Assembly: GCA_017442645.1 (NCBI GenBank) | Contig: JAFRZH010000031.1 | Coordinates: forward strand, 13,134 to 77,133 | DNA from: a bacterium | GTDB lineage: Bacteria > Patescibacteria > JAEDAM01 > Absconditabacterales > Absconditicoccaceae | Reading direction: 5' to 3' | DNA length: 64,000 nucleotides | Shown: in pieces, positions 10,751 through 19,670 of the stretch | Layout of the letters: each line of letters starts with the position of its first letter | How positions within the stretch are numbered: the stretch's first letter is position 1 | Translations under genes and position numbers: made by a program | The notes under the pieces: generated by a model | Database searches by the model: none | Seen by the model: only the letters and a program-made list of their open reading frames with translations | What the model was told of the DNA's origin: nothing

Positions 10751-11631
10751 TGATTTGAAAAATGAACTAAAAACACGTTATTTTTAAGTTCTTTGAGACT
10801 TACAAAATATTCGTTAATAATTACATCATAATACTGTATTCTATAATTTTTAGATTCCAGCCATTTTACAACATTTTTTACCTTATTTAAGTCAGATTCT
10901 TTTTCTTTTGATAGATGAAATTCAATAAATCATTCTTTAAATAAAAAATTATCTTCTTTAGATGATATTAATACGTCAAAACAATCATATTCAGCTCATT
11001 CTATATCCATTTTTAAGGCATCAAAGTGTTCATTTCTCAAAATATCGAGAATAGAAATAGCAGGAACTTGTATAAAATTATCTCTTGTTGAACAATGTCA
11101 ATTTCATGCTCACATATTAAAACTTCAGCCATAAATTTTTATAAATTTTTCATTTCTATCTCAAACTACAGCTTGATTATAAGCTTTAATATTTTTAAAA
11201 TTTTCTGTATTCTTTATTAAGTATTTATAATTATCTGGATGAGCTTCATAAACTGTTACTTTTTTATTATTTTGAGCAAATTTTAGTGCGGAATCTCATA
11301 TATATCCTCATAAATCTAATACATGATTATATCATTTTATTTTGTCATAAAATTTATCGCTCCATACCTCTATAAATCAGTCTAATCATTTCAAATGACG
11401 AGGCATTGTAATTTGATTTCATTTGAAATTGAATGTGATATCAGATTTATTTTTGAATATATAGTAGGATATTGTACATCTTAAAAAAAATGGAAATAAT
11501 TTTATTTCCTTCGTTAAAATAAATATAAATAAATGAAAATAAGCATATAAATTGTTTATAAATTCATTATTCTTTAACCGGTTATATAATTTTGGAAAAC
11601 ATTTTTCGATAAATCTCAGTATTCTTTGCAT
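10744..11631 (-). CDS. FkbM-family SAM-dependent methyltransferase, 295 aa
   Basis: After a basic, hydrophobic N-terminal 60 residues the Rossmann motif reads NHVLDLGGYIGDSALKFA (about 102-119), with YEAHPDNYKYLIKN following as the acidic loop. The later MDIEGAEYD (about 215) is the FkbM hallmark; both central glycines are TGA. FkbM enzymes O-methylate sugars, here presumably a residue of the glycan built by the adjacent glycosyltransferases. It ends CAA-TGA-TAA, i.e. with a UGA glycine directly before the true stop. Overlap with the downstream start is four codons or less; the upstream gene stops 25 bases away. Confidence 0.87.
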
Positions 11632-11656
11632 AGTAAAATGTTATAATCAAATAAAA

Positions 11657-12685
11657 CTATTTTTTTATCATTTCTCTAACAAATCACCATCCATACATTA
11701 ATGGATGTAAAAATACTAAAGGATAAACATATAATGAAATCAGACTTTTTGTCCTTTTTATATTCTCTATAAATACTGCAGTAGCTAATAAGAAGACTAA
11801 TCCATAAGGTAAAATAAATATCCAACTCCAAAATAATAAAGGTATCAAAGCTATCGTATAAAGTAAATATCATAAACTTAAGACTACATATAATCTTGGA
11901 ATAGCTTTATAATATTTTGTCATTTTAGCTGCTCATCATCAGTATTTTTGCATATGTTTCAAAAATTGTCAGAAAGTTTCATCTAATCTATGCCATATCT
12001 TAGCTTCGGGACAGTATAAAAATTTATATCAATCCTTTGTTAATCTATAATTTATTTCTATATCATCAAAAAATGTTGCATAGGCCGTATTAAACATATA
12101 CTTTTTTATTATCTCTGCTTTGTAGATACTATTATATCCTGCAATTGATGGAATATATTTAATTCATTTTCTTACACAATAAGCAGGGTTTCATAAAGTC
12201 ATAATGTAACTACAAAAATAATTATTCAGCATTAATTCAAACTTTGATATATTTCACTTAGTTTCCACTAATCTTGGTCATCCTGCTCATGCAATTTTAT
12301 TATCATTTTCAGCTTTGCTTATTTTCTCATATAAACTTTCTAACCATTTTTCATCAGCTCTACAATCTGCATCTATTTGAGCTACATATTTTGATTTCTT
12401 GGATACTAAATCGATTGATATATTTCTGGCAAATGAATGTCCATAATCATATCATCACCATTTATTTTCATATTCTTTTTCGTTTACTATTGTATGTTGT
12501 ATTCACTCTTTATTCAGAAATTCATCAGCAGATTTTATAGTATTATCTTTTGAGTTTCAATCTACTATAATGATTTCAAAATTTTCTTTTCAATAAGATT
12601 GTTTACTTAAATATTCTAATGTCTTTAGAAGAAATGGTTCTTCATTTTTGGTTATTATACATATAGAAATGAATGGTTTAATCAT
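11657..12685 (-). CDS. GT2 family glycosyltransferase with C-terminal membrane helices, 342 aa
   Basis: First gene of the polysaccharide operon. N-terminal GT2 motifs: ISICIITKNEE, IIIVDGNSKDNT (about 38), YVAQIDADCRADEKW (about 103, metal site), and FFDDIEINYRLTKDGYKFLY (about 212), which carries the ED and the R-x-x-x-GY pattern. Residues 260-330 hold two or three hydrophobic helices (YVVLSLGYLLYTIALIPLLF, then WIFILPYGLVFLLATA), so the enzyme is membrane-anchored like processive or lipid-acceptor GT2 proteins. It contains many TGA glycines, including three in a row (YGGGAAK). A structured leader (12755-12839) lies 70 bases upstream. Confidence 0.87.
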
Positions 12686-12754
12686 GCTGAGATAAGTATT
12701 GATTAAAGCACCACATACATTAGATGCTTTTCACAATCTCTACCAACCAGAAAC

Positions 12755-12839
12755 AAGGACAGCCTATAACTGATAGTCGCCAAACCATTATACAGTTATC
12801 TCGCTTACAGATATATGTATGGAGTTACAGGCTGCCTTT
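12755..12839 (-). promoter_or_regulatory. Candidate structured leader RNA upstream of the polysaccharide operon
   Basis: AAGGACAGCCTATAACT (12755-12771) and AGTTACAGGCTGCCTTT (12823-12839) form a helix of about 16 pairs with one bulge and one mismatch. The inner part ATAACTG (12766-12772) can instead pair perfectly with CAGTTAT (12793-12799), so two exclusive folds are possible, as in regulatory leaders. A TATAAT sits inside it on the reverse strand. No known riboswitch class was recognised. The strand is inferred from the downstream operon. Confidence 0.4.
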
Positions 12840-12857
12840 ATTTCTAATTTATTTTTT

Positions 12858-13015
12858 TAAAAAAACAAAAAGCACCTCAACGATGGGTGCTCATAATCAA
12901 AATCTGACCGTTTTAGCCAAATGGATTAAACCATCACTAAGATGCTTTATGTTCCAAATAACTAAAACGGGAAAATCAGACATTTGTCAGATTTATTTAG
13001 ATTATGAGCAACTTG
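12858..13015 (-). ncRNA. Candidate small structured RNA of about 150 nt with own promoter and terminator
   Basis: Three stacked perfect helices are visible: 12889-12898 with 13000-13009 (10 bp), 12900-12908 with 12986-12994 (9 bp), and 12909-12916 with 12962-12969 (8 bp). An apical hairpin lies at 12927-12949 and a one-sided 16-nt bulge at 12970-12985. A terminator hairpin follows at 12871-12891. A promoter (TTGATT, 16-base spacer, TACATT) lies just upstream on the reverse strand. A long rod with an asymmetric bubble recalls 6S RNA, but no conserved sequence supports that. No convincing protein is encoded on either strand. Confidence 0.55.
12866..12891 (-). terminator. Rho-independent terminator of the structured RNA
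   Basis: On the reverse strand AGCACCC pairs with GGTGCT across ATCGTTGA, followed by TTTTTG and a further T run. The T-rich tail exists only on this strand, which fixes the direction of the RNA. Confidence 0.7.
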
Positions 13016-13043
13016 AATGTAAAGATACACGGATAAAAATCAA
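13016..13043 (-). promoter_or_regulatory. Promoter for the structured RNA
   Basis: On the reverse strand TTGATT (13043-13038) and TACATT (13021-13016) are 16 bases apart; transcription would begin near 13009, at the base of the first helix. Confidence 0.45.
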
Positions 13044-13079
13044 GGAGATTTTCGCAATTTGCTCATTATTCATGAAAAT

Positions 13080-13108
13080 TTGCTTTTTAGAAATTTTCTT
13101 ATTATAAT
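13080..13108 (+). promoter_or_regulatory. Sigma70-type promoter
   Basis: TTGCTT (13080-13085) and TATAAT (13103-13108) with a 17-base spacer, 36 bases before the ATG of the small acidic protein. Confidence 0.6.
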
Positions 13109-13144
13109 GGAAGTACTTTTATTTTTATTATTAAAGAGAAAAAG

Positions 13145-13408
13145 ATGATTTTACAGTATGAACAAAAAATTGATAGTGATGCTGAATTTTATGATTATTA
13201 TGATGAATATGATGATTTTGAAAAATATGATGATAATGATTTTGTCATGGAAAATTTAGTTTTTGATGATGAGATGATTGATGAAACAGAGGAGGATGAG
13301 AATCGTTTTGCTACCTCCTTATTAGGAAATCTCTTGGAAGATGATGAATATTTTGTAAATTTTATTCCAATGAAGAAAAAGCAAAGATTCGCAGAAATAG
13401 ATGCATAA
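13145..13408 (+). CDS. Small highly acidic protein, 87 aa
   Basis: Not recognised. More than a third of residues are Asp or Glu, with a Tyr/Asp-rich N-terminal part (FYDYYDEYDDFEKYDDND) and a short basic patch near the end (PMKKKQRF). No signal peptide or membrane helix. It has its own promoter and its own terminator and stands alone between an RNA gene and a convergent gene, so it is probably a genuine monocistronic gene. Acidic miniproteins of this sort can act as DNA mimics or charged chaperones, but nothing here decides that. It contains no TGA. Confidence 0.65.
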   Translation: MILQYEQKIDSDAEFYDYYDEYDDFEKYDDNDFVMENLVFDDEMIDETEEDENRFATSLLGNLLEDDEYFVNFIPMKKKQRFAEIDA

Positions 13409-13414
13409 AAAAAG

Positions 13415-13437
13415 GAGAAGTCAGACTTCTCTTTTTT
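13415..13437 (+). terminator. Compact terminator built from an inverted TCAGA motif
   Basis: GAGAAGT-CAG-ACTTCTC is a 7-bp stem with a three-base loop, then six T. The hairpin is one palindromic copy of the window-wide AAGTCTGA/TCAGACTT word. Confidence 0.8.
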
Positions 13438-13442
13438 GTTTT

Positions 13443-14294
13443 TTATCATTCATTTGGTTTAATTCCATAATGGAAAACTAGGTAATACCTTTTTTTATTT
13501 TCATCAATGGTGATCCCCATTCCCATCTGTTCAAAGTGTTGCATAACAACAGCTCTATAATGACTTCAATTATTCTTTTTTTCTGGTAAAATTAGCCCAT
13601 TCCGTGTAGTTTTAATGGCAGAAATAAGTTCATTTGTACAATCACTTTTCTGACAGTTGTAGTATCCGTATCCAACACTTTCGGTAAATGCTGTCTTCCC
13701 TCATGTTAAGTTTTTGAAGGTAATCCCCAAGTTTTTAAATCGATTCATAATACTTGAATAACTGTAATATCCGTCAGATGAAGTTCTTTGATGAAAATGA
13801 GATTCCCTTTTTTCATCTACGAGAGTTTTACTCCATGTTGTTGCAGATTCTTCGAAAAGTTTTTGATAGGTATAAGGGGAAAGACCTTGATTTTCTCTTT
13901 CTTCATTATGTCGTTTAAGGACAGTATCTCTTACTTTTTGAATATCGATATTTTTGATATTTAAAGTTTCTCTTTGAAATGTTTTTTCATTATCATTTTT
14001 AGTTGATCAATTATCGTTTTGTTTTTTTGATGAGTTCAAATTCTTTATTTCTTGATCACAATGATTTTTGATTTCTTCGAAAAGTTGGTAATTTTCGTCA
14101 TGAGTAAAATCTGGTTGTGAAAGTACTAATGAAAGCATTTGTAAAAATTGTTTTTTTTCCGTATTTGTTTTTTTCAAAGCAACTTTTTTATCGATTAGTT
14201 GGTTGAAATAATTAGCATCAATTTGTTGTGCTATGCTGAAAGAAAATAGCGAAACAAGAAAGAGACAGATTAGAATTGTTCGTTTTTTGAGCAT
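13443..14294 (-). CDS. Secreted CAP-domain (SCP/PR-1) protein, 283 aa
   Basis: A signal peptide (MLKKRTILICLFLVSLFSFS, cleavage near residue 22) is followed by a helical Lys/Gln-rich segment of about 100 residues and then a CAP domain. Its landmarks are RHNEERENQGLSPY (about 135), EESATTWSKTLVDE, then GSHYRAVVMQHFEQMGMGI and YYLVFHYGI near the end. CAP proteins are extracellular; some bind lipids or act on the envelope. The classic His/Glu cluster is only partly evident. A cysteine pair (NCQKSDC) could be a disulfide. The gene ends GAA-TGA-TAA, a UGA glycine right before the stop. Confidence 0.85.
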
Positions 14295-14357
14295 TTGTAT
14301 GGGTATTGAAGATAAACTAAAAAGAGTAAAAAGAAATCTGATTAAAAATCAAGTTGT

Positions 14358-16442
14358 TTATGCTAAGAAGTTCGTGATTTTTTCATTTAAATATTTTTGT
14401 AATAGGGGGAGTCCTTTTAATTTTGGATAATAGGTTAAAAGTCGTTCTGCTCCCTCTCTTACTTTCTCCATAAATTTTAAATTATTTAATAGTTCTAGAG
14501 GAATATCACTAATTCCAGATTGCATTGTCCCTAAAATTTCTCCAGCACCACGATTTTGTAAATCAATTTCTGCTAATTTAAAACCATCACTTGTTGTTTC
14601 CATTACTTTTAATCTTTTATAAGTATCTCAACTTTTTTTTAAGGTTTCCGAAAAACAATAGGATGCTAGATTAGATCTTCAGATTCTTCCTCTTAGTTGG
14701 TGAAGTTGTGAAAGTCCAAATCTTTCCGCACTTTTGATAATCATAATGGTTGCTTCGGGAATATCTACTCCCACTTCAATAACGGTTGTTGATACTAAAA
14801 TTGATTTTTTTCAGGTTTTGAAATTTTGCATTGCTTGATCTTTTTCTTTTGAACTCATTTTCCCATGGAGTAGTTCGATTTTTTCTTCTCAAAGTTCAGG
14901 AAATAACGTAACGATATTTTCATATTCTACAATTGCAGATTTTACATCATCCATTTTATCACTTTCTTCGATAAGTGGAGTAACGATGAAGACTTTTTGT
15001 CCTTGTTGAATCTTTTGTAAAATTCGTGGTTTTAGCGTATAATATTCTTTTTCAGAAATGACTTTTGTTGTAATTGGAATCCTTCAAGCTGGAAGTTCAT
15101 CAATTACACTTACGTCAAATTCTCAAAAAAACGCTAATGCCATTGATCTTGGAATTGGAGTTGCTGACATTTGCAAAATATGTGGTGAATTGAATTTTTG
15201 AAATTGCGCTCTTTGTTTTACTCAAAATTTATGTTGTTCGTCAATACAAACAAATTTGAGGTCTTTAAAATCTACGTCTTCTTGTAAAACTGCATGAGTT
15301 GCGATCAGAACATTTATTTTCCCTTCTTTTAATTGTTCTTTTACTTTATCTTTTTGTGTTTTCGTTAATGATCATGTGAGAAGTTCTACTCTGATTCCTA
15401 AAGGAAGTAGAAATTTTGAAAAAGTAAGAAAATGCTGATTGGCAAGAACTTCGAGTGGAGCTAGAATTACAGATTGTCCATTAAAAATTTTGTGTGTATA
15501 ATATGCTGCAATAACTGCAATGATTGTTTTTCAACTACCTACATCTCCTTGTAGTAGTCTCATCATTGCTTTTCAACTATGAAAATCTTCCAAAATATGT
15601 ACAAGCACTTTTTTTTGAGCTTGGGTAAGTGAAAAGGGGAGTTTTTCAAGAAAAGTCTTAATAATTTCCCATTGAGGTTCAGATTTTTCTTCTTTTTCTT
15701 TGTCTTGATATTGGTATTTATTTTGAAGGGAATGAATCTGTATTCTTAAAAGTCTATCAAAAAAAAGTCTATATAATGCTTGTTTTCTTAATAGATCGGT
15801 TTCGGGAAAATGAAGGTTTTTGATTGTTTCAACGACTGGTAAAAGGGAAAATGTTTTTAAAAAATTGTCTGGAAGATATTCTTGGAAAAGATTGGGAATT
15901 TTGGGAAGATTTTCCCAAATTTTTTGTGCAAATCGTCCAGGTTTGATTCCATTCATTTCTGAGTAAATAGGGAAAATCCTTCCGGTTTTGTAGCTTTGTT
16001 CTTGAAAAGTATCAGATTTTTCTTCTTTTTCTTCCTCTTCTGGAGCAGTTGCTGGTACTATATCAGGATGCGAAAAAATAATTTTACCGTATTTAAATTG
16101 TGGTTTCCCAACGATAATAAATCGACTCCCTTCTGTGATTTTTGAAGCTAGAAATCAAGAATTAAAAATGCTAATATATCATGGAGCTCCATTTTCGTCT
16201 TGAAAGAGAATATCATAGATGGTTTTGTTTCCTCTTTTGAACACGTTCTTTTTGATGATTAGTCCTTTTGTGGAAGTTTTCCCTTTTTCATCAAAAATTA
16301 AGGAGTTTAATGGTTTGATATCTGCTCTATTTTCGTAGGTTCTTGGAAAGTGATTGAAAAAATCTTTCATGGTGAAAATCCCATTTTCTTCTAGAATTTT
16401 TACATATCTTGGTACTGTTTTTAATTCTTCTTTCAGTCACAT
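14358..16442 (-). CDS. recG: ATP-dependent DNA helicase RecG, 694 aa
   Basis: RecG remodels stalled forks and Holliday junctions. The wedge/OB region occupies the first 220 residues, starting ATG-TGA (Met-Gly). The helicase core has Walker A GDVGSGKT (299-306), with the glycine before Lys encoded by TGA. DEQHKFGVKQR follows (DEXH variant), then [13 protein letters not shown] (motif III), the RecG-typical [33 protein letters not shown], and the C-terminal [20 protein letters not shown] with GTMQSG. Length is the family standard. Stop is TAA. It has no UvrABC neighbours; the gene stands between a CAP protein and a small lipoprotein. Confidence 0.95.
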
Positions 16443-16521
16443 TATTTATCACTAATTGTCAAAAAAATTAGTTATTTATATTATTTTTTTGGGGAACTGC
16501 AAGAGAATTTTTGTCCGGATT

Positions 16522-17025
16522 TTAGATCAATGAAGTTGCTTCATTTCGACTAATTGTTTTTCAATTAAGAAATATTTCAGCTAGTTGATTTTTGAAAGTC
16601 TTTGATATATTTGATTCACATACGATCGCATTTCTAAGTACAAGAAATTCATATATTCCTTCAGGGATATGTTCTCATTTTTCAAGTAATATGTTATAAT
16701 GGTCTTTAATGAGTCTTGTTATTTCTGTAAGACATTTTTTTATTTCTAAAATATTTTCATCTGTTTGTGTTAGTGAAAGATAACTTTGCAATAAATTCCA
16801 TTGTCCTTTAATTTCCGGACAAACTTCATAAAGACGGTATTTCTGTATCATATCAACTGATTGTTGTATTTCTGAATCTGTGTAGTTTTCATTATTCTCA
16901 AAATTATTAATTACTGTATGGTCATCGTTGAAACTATCTTCGATACAACTTTGTAATGAACTGCTAAAGAGTAAAAAAATTGTTGCTATCTTTTTTATTT
17001 GGTCTCTGACATTATAATTTTCCAT
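16522..17025 (-). CDS. Small putative lipoprotein, 167 aa
   Basis: Not recognised. The N terminus carries a hydrophobic segment (IATIFLLFSSSLQSC) ending in a possible lipobox cysteine at residue 27, after an unusually long polar lead of 12 residues. The rest is helical and polar, with acidic Asn-rich sequence right after the cysteine. Two glycines are TGA. Stop is TAA, 79 bases before recG, so the two could be co-transcribed. It has its own promoter and a palindromic site upstream. Confidence 0.65.
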
Positions 17026-17044
17026 TATCTTTTTGATTATAGTC

Positions 17045-17084
17045 TAAACGTTTACGTTTATAATTTTTTGTCGATTATTGTCAA
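17045..17084 (-). promoter_or_regulatory. Promoter with overlapping palindromic operator-like site
   Basis: On the reverse strand TTGACA (17084-17079) is followed 16 bases later by TATAAA. Overlapping the -10 region is TAAACGTAAACGTTTA (17045-17060), containing the self-complementary AAACGTTT and an ACGTTTA repeat, a plausible repressor site. Confidence 0.45.
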
Positions 17085-17147
17085 TAGAATTAAAGCAATT
17101 TGTATGAAACAATTATTATAAAAAGTCTGAATATTTATCGTGTTAAT

Positions 17148-17171
17148 AAAAAAACGAGTTTATATCCTCGT
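17148..17171 (-). terminator. Terminator of ftsK
   Basis: On the reverse strand ACGAG pairs with CTCGT across GATATAAA, followed by seven T. It lies immediately after the ftsK stop. Confidence 0.75.
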
Positions 17172-17174
17172 CTT

Positions 17175-19466
17175 TTATACATATATTTCTCTTGGCCTTG
17201 CTCCTTCTTGAGGTCAGATTATTCCTCTTTCTTCTAGAATATCCATAATTCTTGCAGCTCTTGCAAATCCCACTCAAAGTTTCCTTTGGAGCATTGTTGC
17301 AGAAGCTTTTCTTGTTTCCATGATAATTTCAATTGCTTGTTCTACTAATTCATCGTCATCTCCATTTCCTCATCAACCTCAGTTTCATGCTATTTCCGGC
17401 TTGTCCTCTAGAGTACGAATGATATCTTGATTGTAAATATCTTCTTCTGTTAGATCTTTCATATATTTATCTTTTAGAGAAGCTACTACTTTTTCAATTT
17501 CTTCTGTAGAAATAAAAGGAGATTGAATTCTGACAGGAAATTTTGTGGAAGGATCTATATAGAGCATATCTCCTTTCCCTACGAGATCTTCTGCTCCTTT
17601 ACGTCCGATAATGGTTCTACTATCAATTTCAGAAACAACTCCATAAGCAATTCTCGTTGGAATATTTGCTTTAATAGTTCCTGTAATGATATTTACACTT
17701 GGTCTTTGGGTTGCAAGAATGAGGTGGATTCCTACAGCTCTTGCTTTTGCTGCTAAACGGTCAATACAGATTTCTGCTTCTTTTTTATTAGCTTGAGAAG
17801 AAATCATCATATCGGCCATTTCATCAATAATGAATACAATACGATACATTTTTTCTTCAGCAATTGCATTATATTCACTTAATTGTTTTACTCTTTTCTC
17901 TCTTAAAATTGCATATCTTCTTTCCATTTCATTTACCGTTCGTTGGAGGAGCTTTACTGCTTTGGTGGAATCATATACAATTGGAGCAAGCATATAAGGA
18001 AGTCCACTGTACATTTCGAGTTCTACTTGTTTAGGATCGACCATTAAAAATTTTAAATCTGAAGGACTATTTTGAAACATGAGTGAAACGATGAAGTCAT
18101 TGATTCCTACAGATTTACCGCTTCCAGTAGCTCATGCAACGAGAAGATGAGGCATATCTTCCAATGCTTTAATAATCACTTTTCCATCAATTCATTTCCC
18201 TAAAGAAAGTCAGGTTTCTTTCTTTTTCATTGATTCTTGAAATTCTTCAGAATTGAGAATATCTCCAATTTTTACCATATTAGGTTTAGGATTAGGAATT
18301 TGAATTCCAACGTAATCAGTACCAGGAATAGGAGCTACAATTCTTAGAGATTTGGATTTTAAAGAAAGTTTGATATCATTAGTGAGGTTTTCAATAGAAG
18401 AAATCTTAATTCATTCTGAAGGTCTAATTTTTATTTGAACAATAGAAGGACCAATATCAAATCATTCGATTGTGACAGGAATTCAGAACTCTATTAATTT
18501 TTTTTGAAGTGCTTTTGCTTTTTCTACAATAAAATTTTGATCGACTTGGCTTTTTTGTCATAATGTTGTTTCCAAAAGTGAATAGGGAAAACTAGGTTTA
18601 TCATCTGAAAATTGAATCTTTTTTGCAGGTTTTTCTTCAATTGTTTCAATTTTTATTTCAGGTCCTTCTTTAGATTTTTTAGTGAAGAGATCTTTTATTA
18701 GTGAGCCTTCTTTTCTTTGTGTATCTTGATTCTTAAGTTTTTCAAGTAAAGGATTTTGTTTTTTTGTGGCAATTGCTACTTTAGAAAATAAATCTGTATC
18801 TGAATTTTCGTTTGAATTTCCATAATTGTTTCAGTTTCTATTCTCTCATTTTGATGAAACATTAACTTCTGTTGTGAAAATTCAGACTTTATTTTTCTCT
18901 GTTTTAATATTTTTTCTCGGATCTTCTTTCTTTTCGTATTGTTCAATATTGATTTTAGGAAGACTTGGGAGTCTTACATTTAAACGGTAGAAAAACCGAA
19001 TAATTGTTCCAAGTCCTCATAGAATGGTTAGAATTTTTATAGCTAAAATTGAATTTCAAAAAATAGCTTTTAATCACATAATCAGAGGTCGCGAAAAATA
19101 TCATCCGTATTGATTTGAACTTGTCCAGTTCACGATTGTTTCAATTGCAGGTTCTGGAATGGCTGCAAAGTTTAAAATTCAAGAAATGAAGAACATTAGT
19201 AAAATAAATTGTTTGATGAGTGTTCTCATAAGTTCTCCTTTGCATATTACTAAGATTCCAATTACAATACACAGAAAAAAAAAGACAAGTAATCCTATTT
19301 CTCAAAAAGTAATACTCGCATATTTTGAAAAAAAATCTAAAATAGGGGAACTTGGTGCTACTATTTTGCTGAAGAAAAAGAGAACTCCTAAAATGATTAA
19401 AAAAAATCCTATGTTATTTTTATTGATCTTAAGTATTTTTTTTGTTGAATGTTTTTTTCTCGCCAC
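17175..19466 (-). CDS. ftsK: DNA translocase FtsK/SpoIIIE, 763 aa
   Basis: FtsK pumps chromosomal DNA through the division septum. Four membrane helices fill residues 20-170. A Lys/Asn/Ser-rich linker of about 100 residues and the alpha domain follow. The motor has Walker A GATGSGKS (445-452), its first glycine TGA, then MVDPKQVELEMYSGLPYML, the Walker B region YRIVFIIDEMADMM, and LATQRPSVNIITGTIKANIP. A Gly-rich hinge with four TGA glycines leads to the winged-helix gamma domain that reads KOPS-type sequences (RKASATMLQRKLGVGFARAA). The start is GTG at 19466 (MARKKHSTKK), because no ATG occurs before the first helix. The linker is short compared with E. coli. Confidence 0.95.
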
Positions 19467-19601
19467 TTTCTTATTTCTACGAAATAAAATTTCATTTTTT
19501 AGATTATGAAATTTTTGTGTATTTTCAATTGAAAAATTTTTTATATTTTTATATTTTTATAAATATGTCAAGTATATGAAATTAATAAAATATAATATTG
19601 G

Positions 19602-19630
19602 TTGACTTATTGTTTTTAATGGTATATAAT
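19602..19630 (+). promoter_or_regulatory. Sigma70-type promoter
   Basis: TTGACT (19602-19607) and TATAAT (19625-19630) are 17 bases apart. An ATG overlapping the -10 box (19629) cannot be the start, which moves the gene start downstream to 19671. Confidence 0.65.
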
Positions 19631-19670
19631 GATTTTATGTTTTATTCTTTATTCTTTTGTGAAAAGAAAA

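Noticed and set aside
12724..13107. A 127-codon open frame on the + strand over the structured-RNA region
   Set aside because: No ribosome binding site, odd composition, and it runs through three perfect inverted repeats and two terminators that are better explained as RNA structure.
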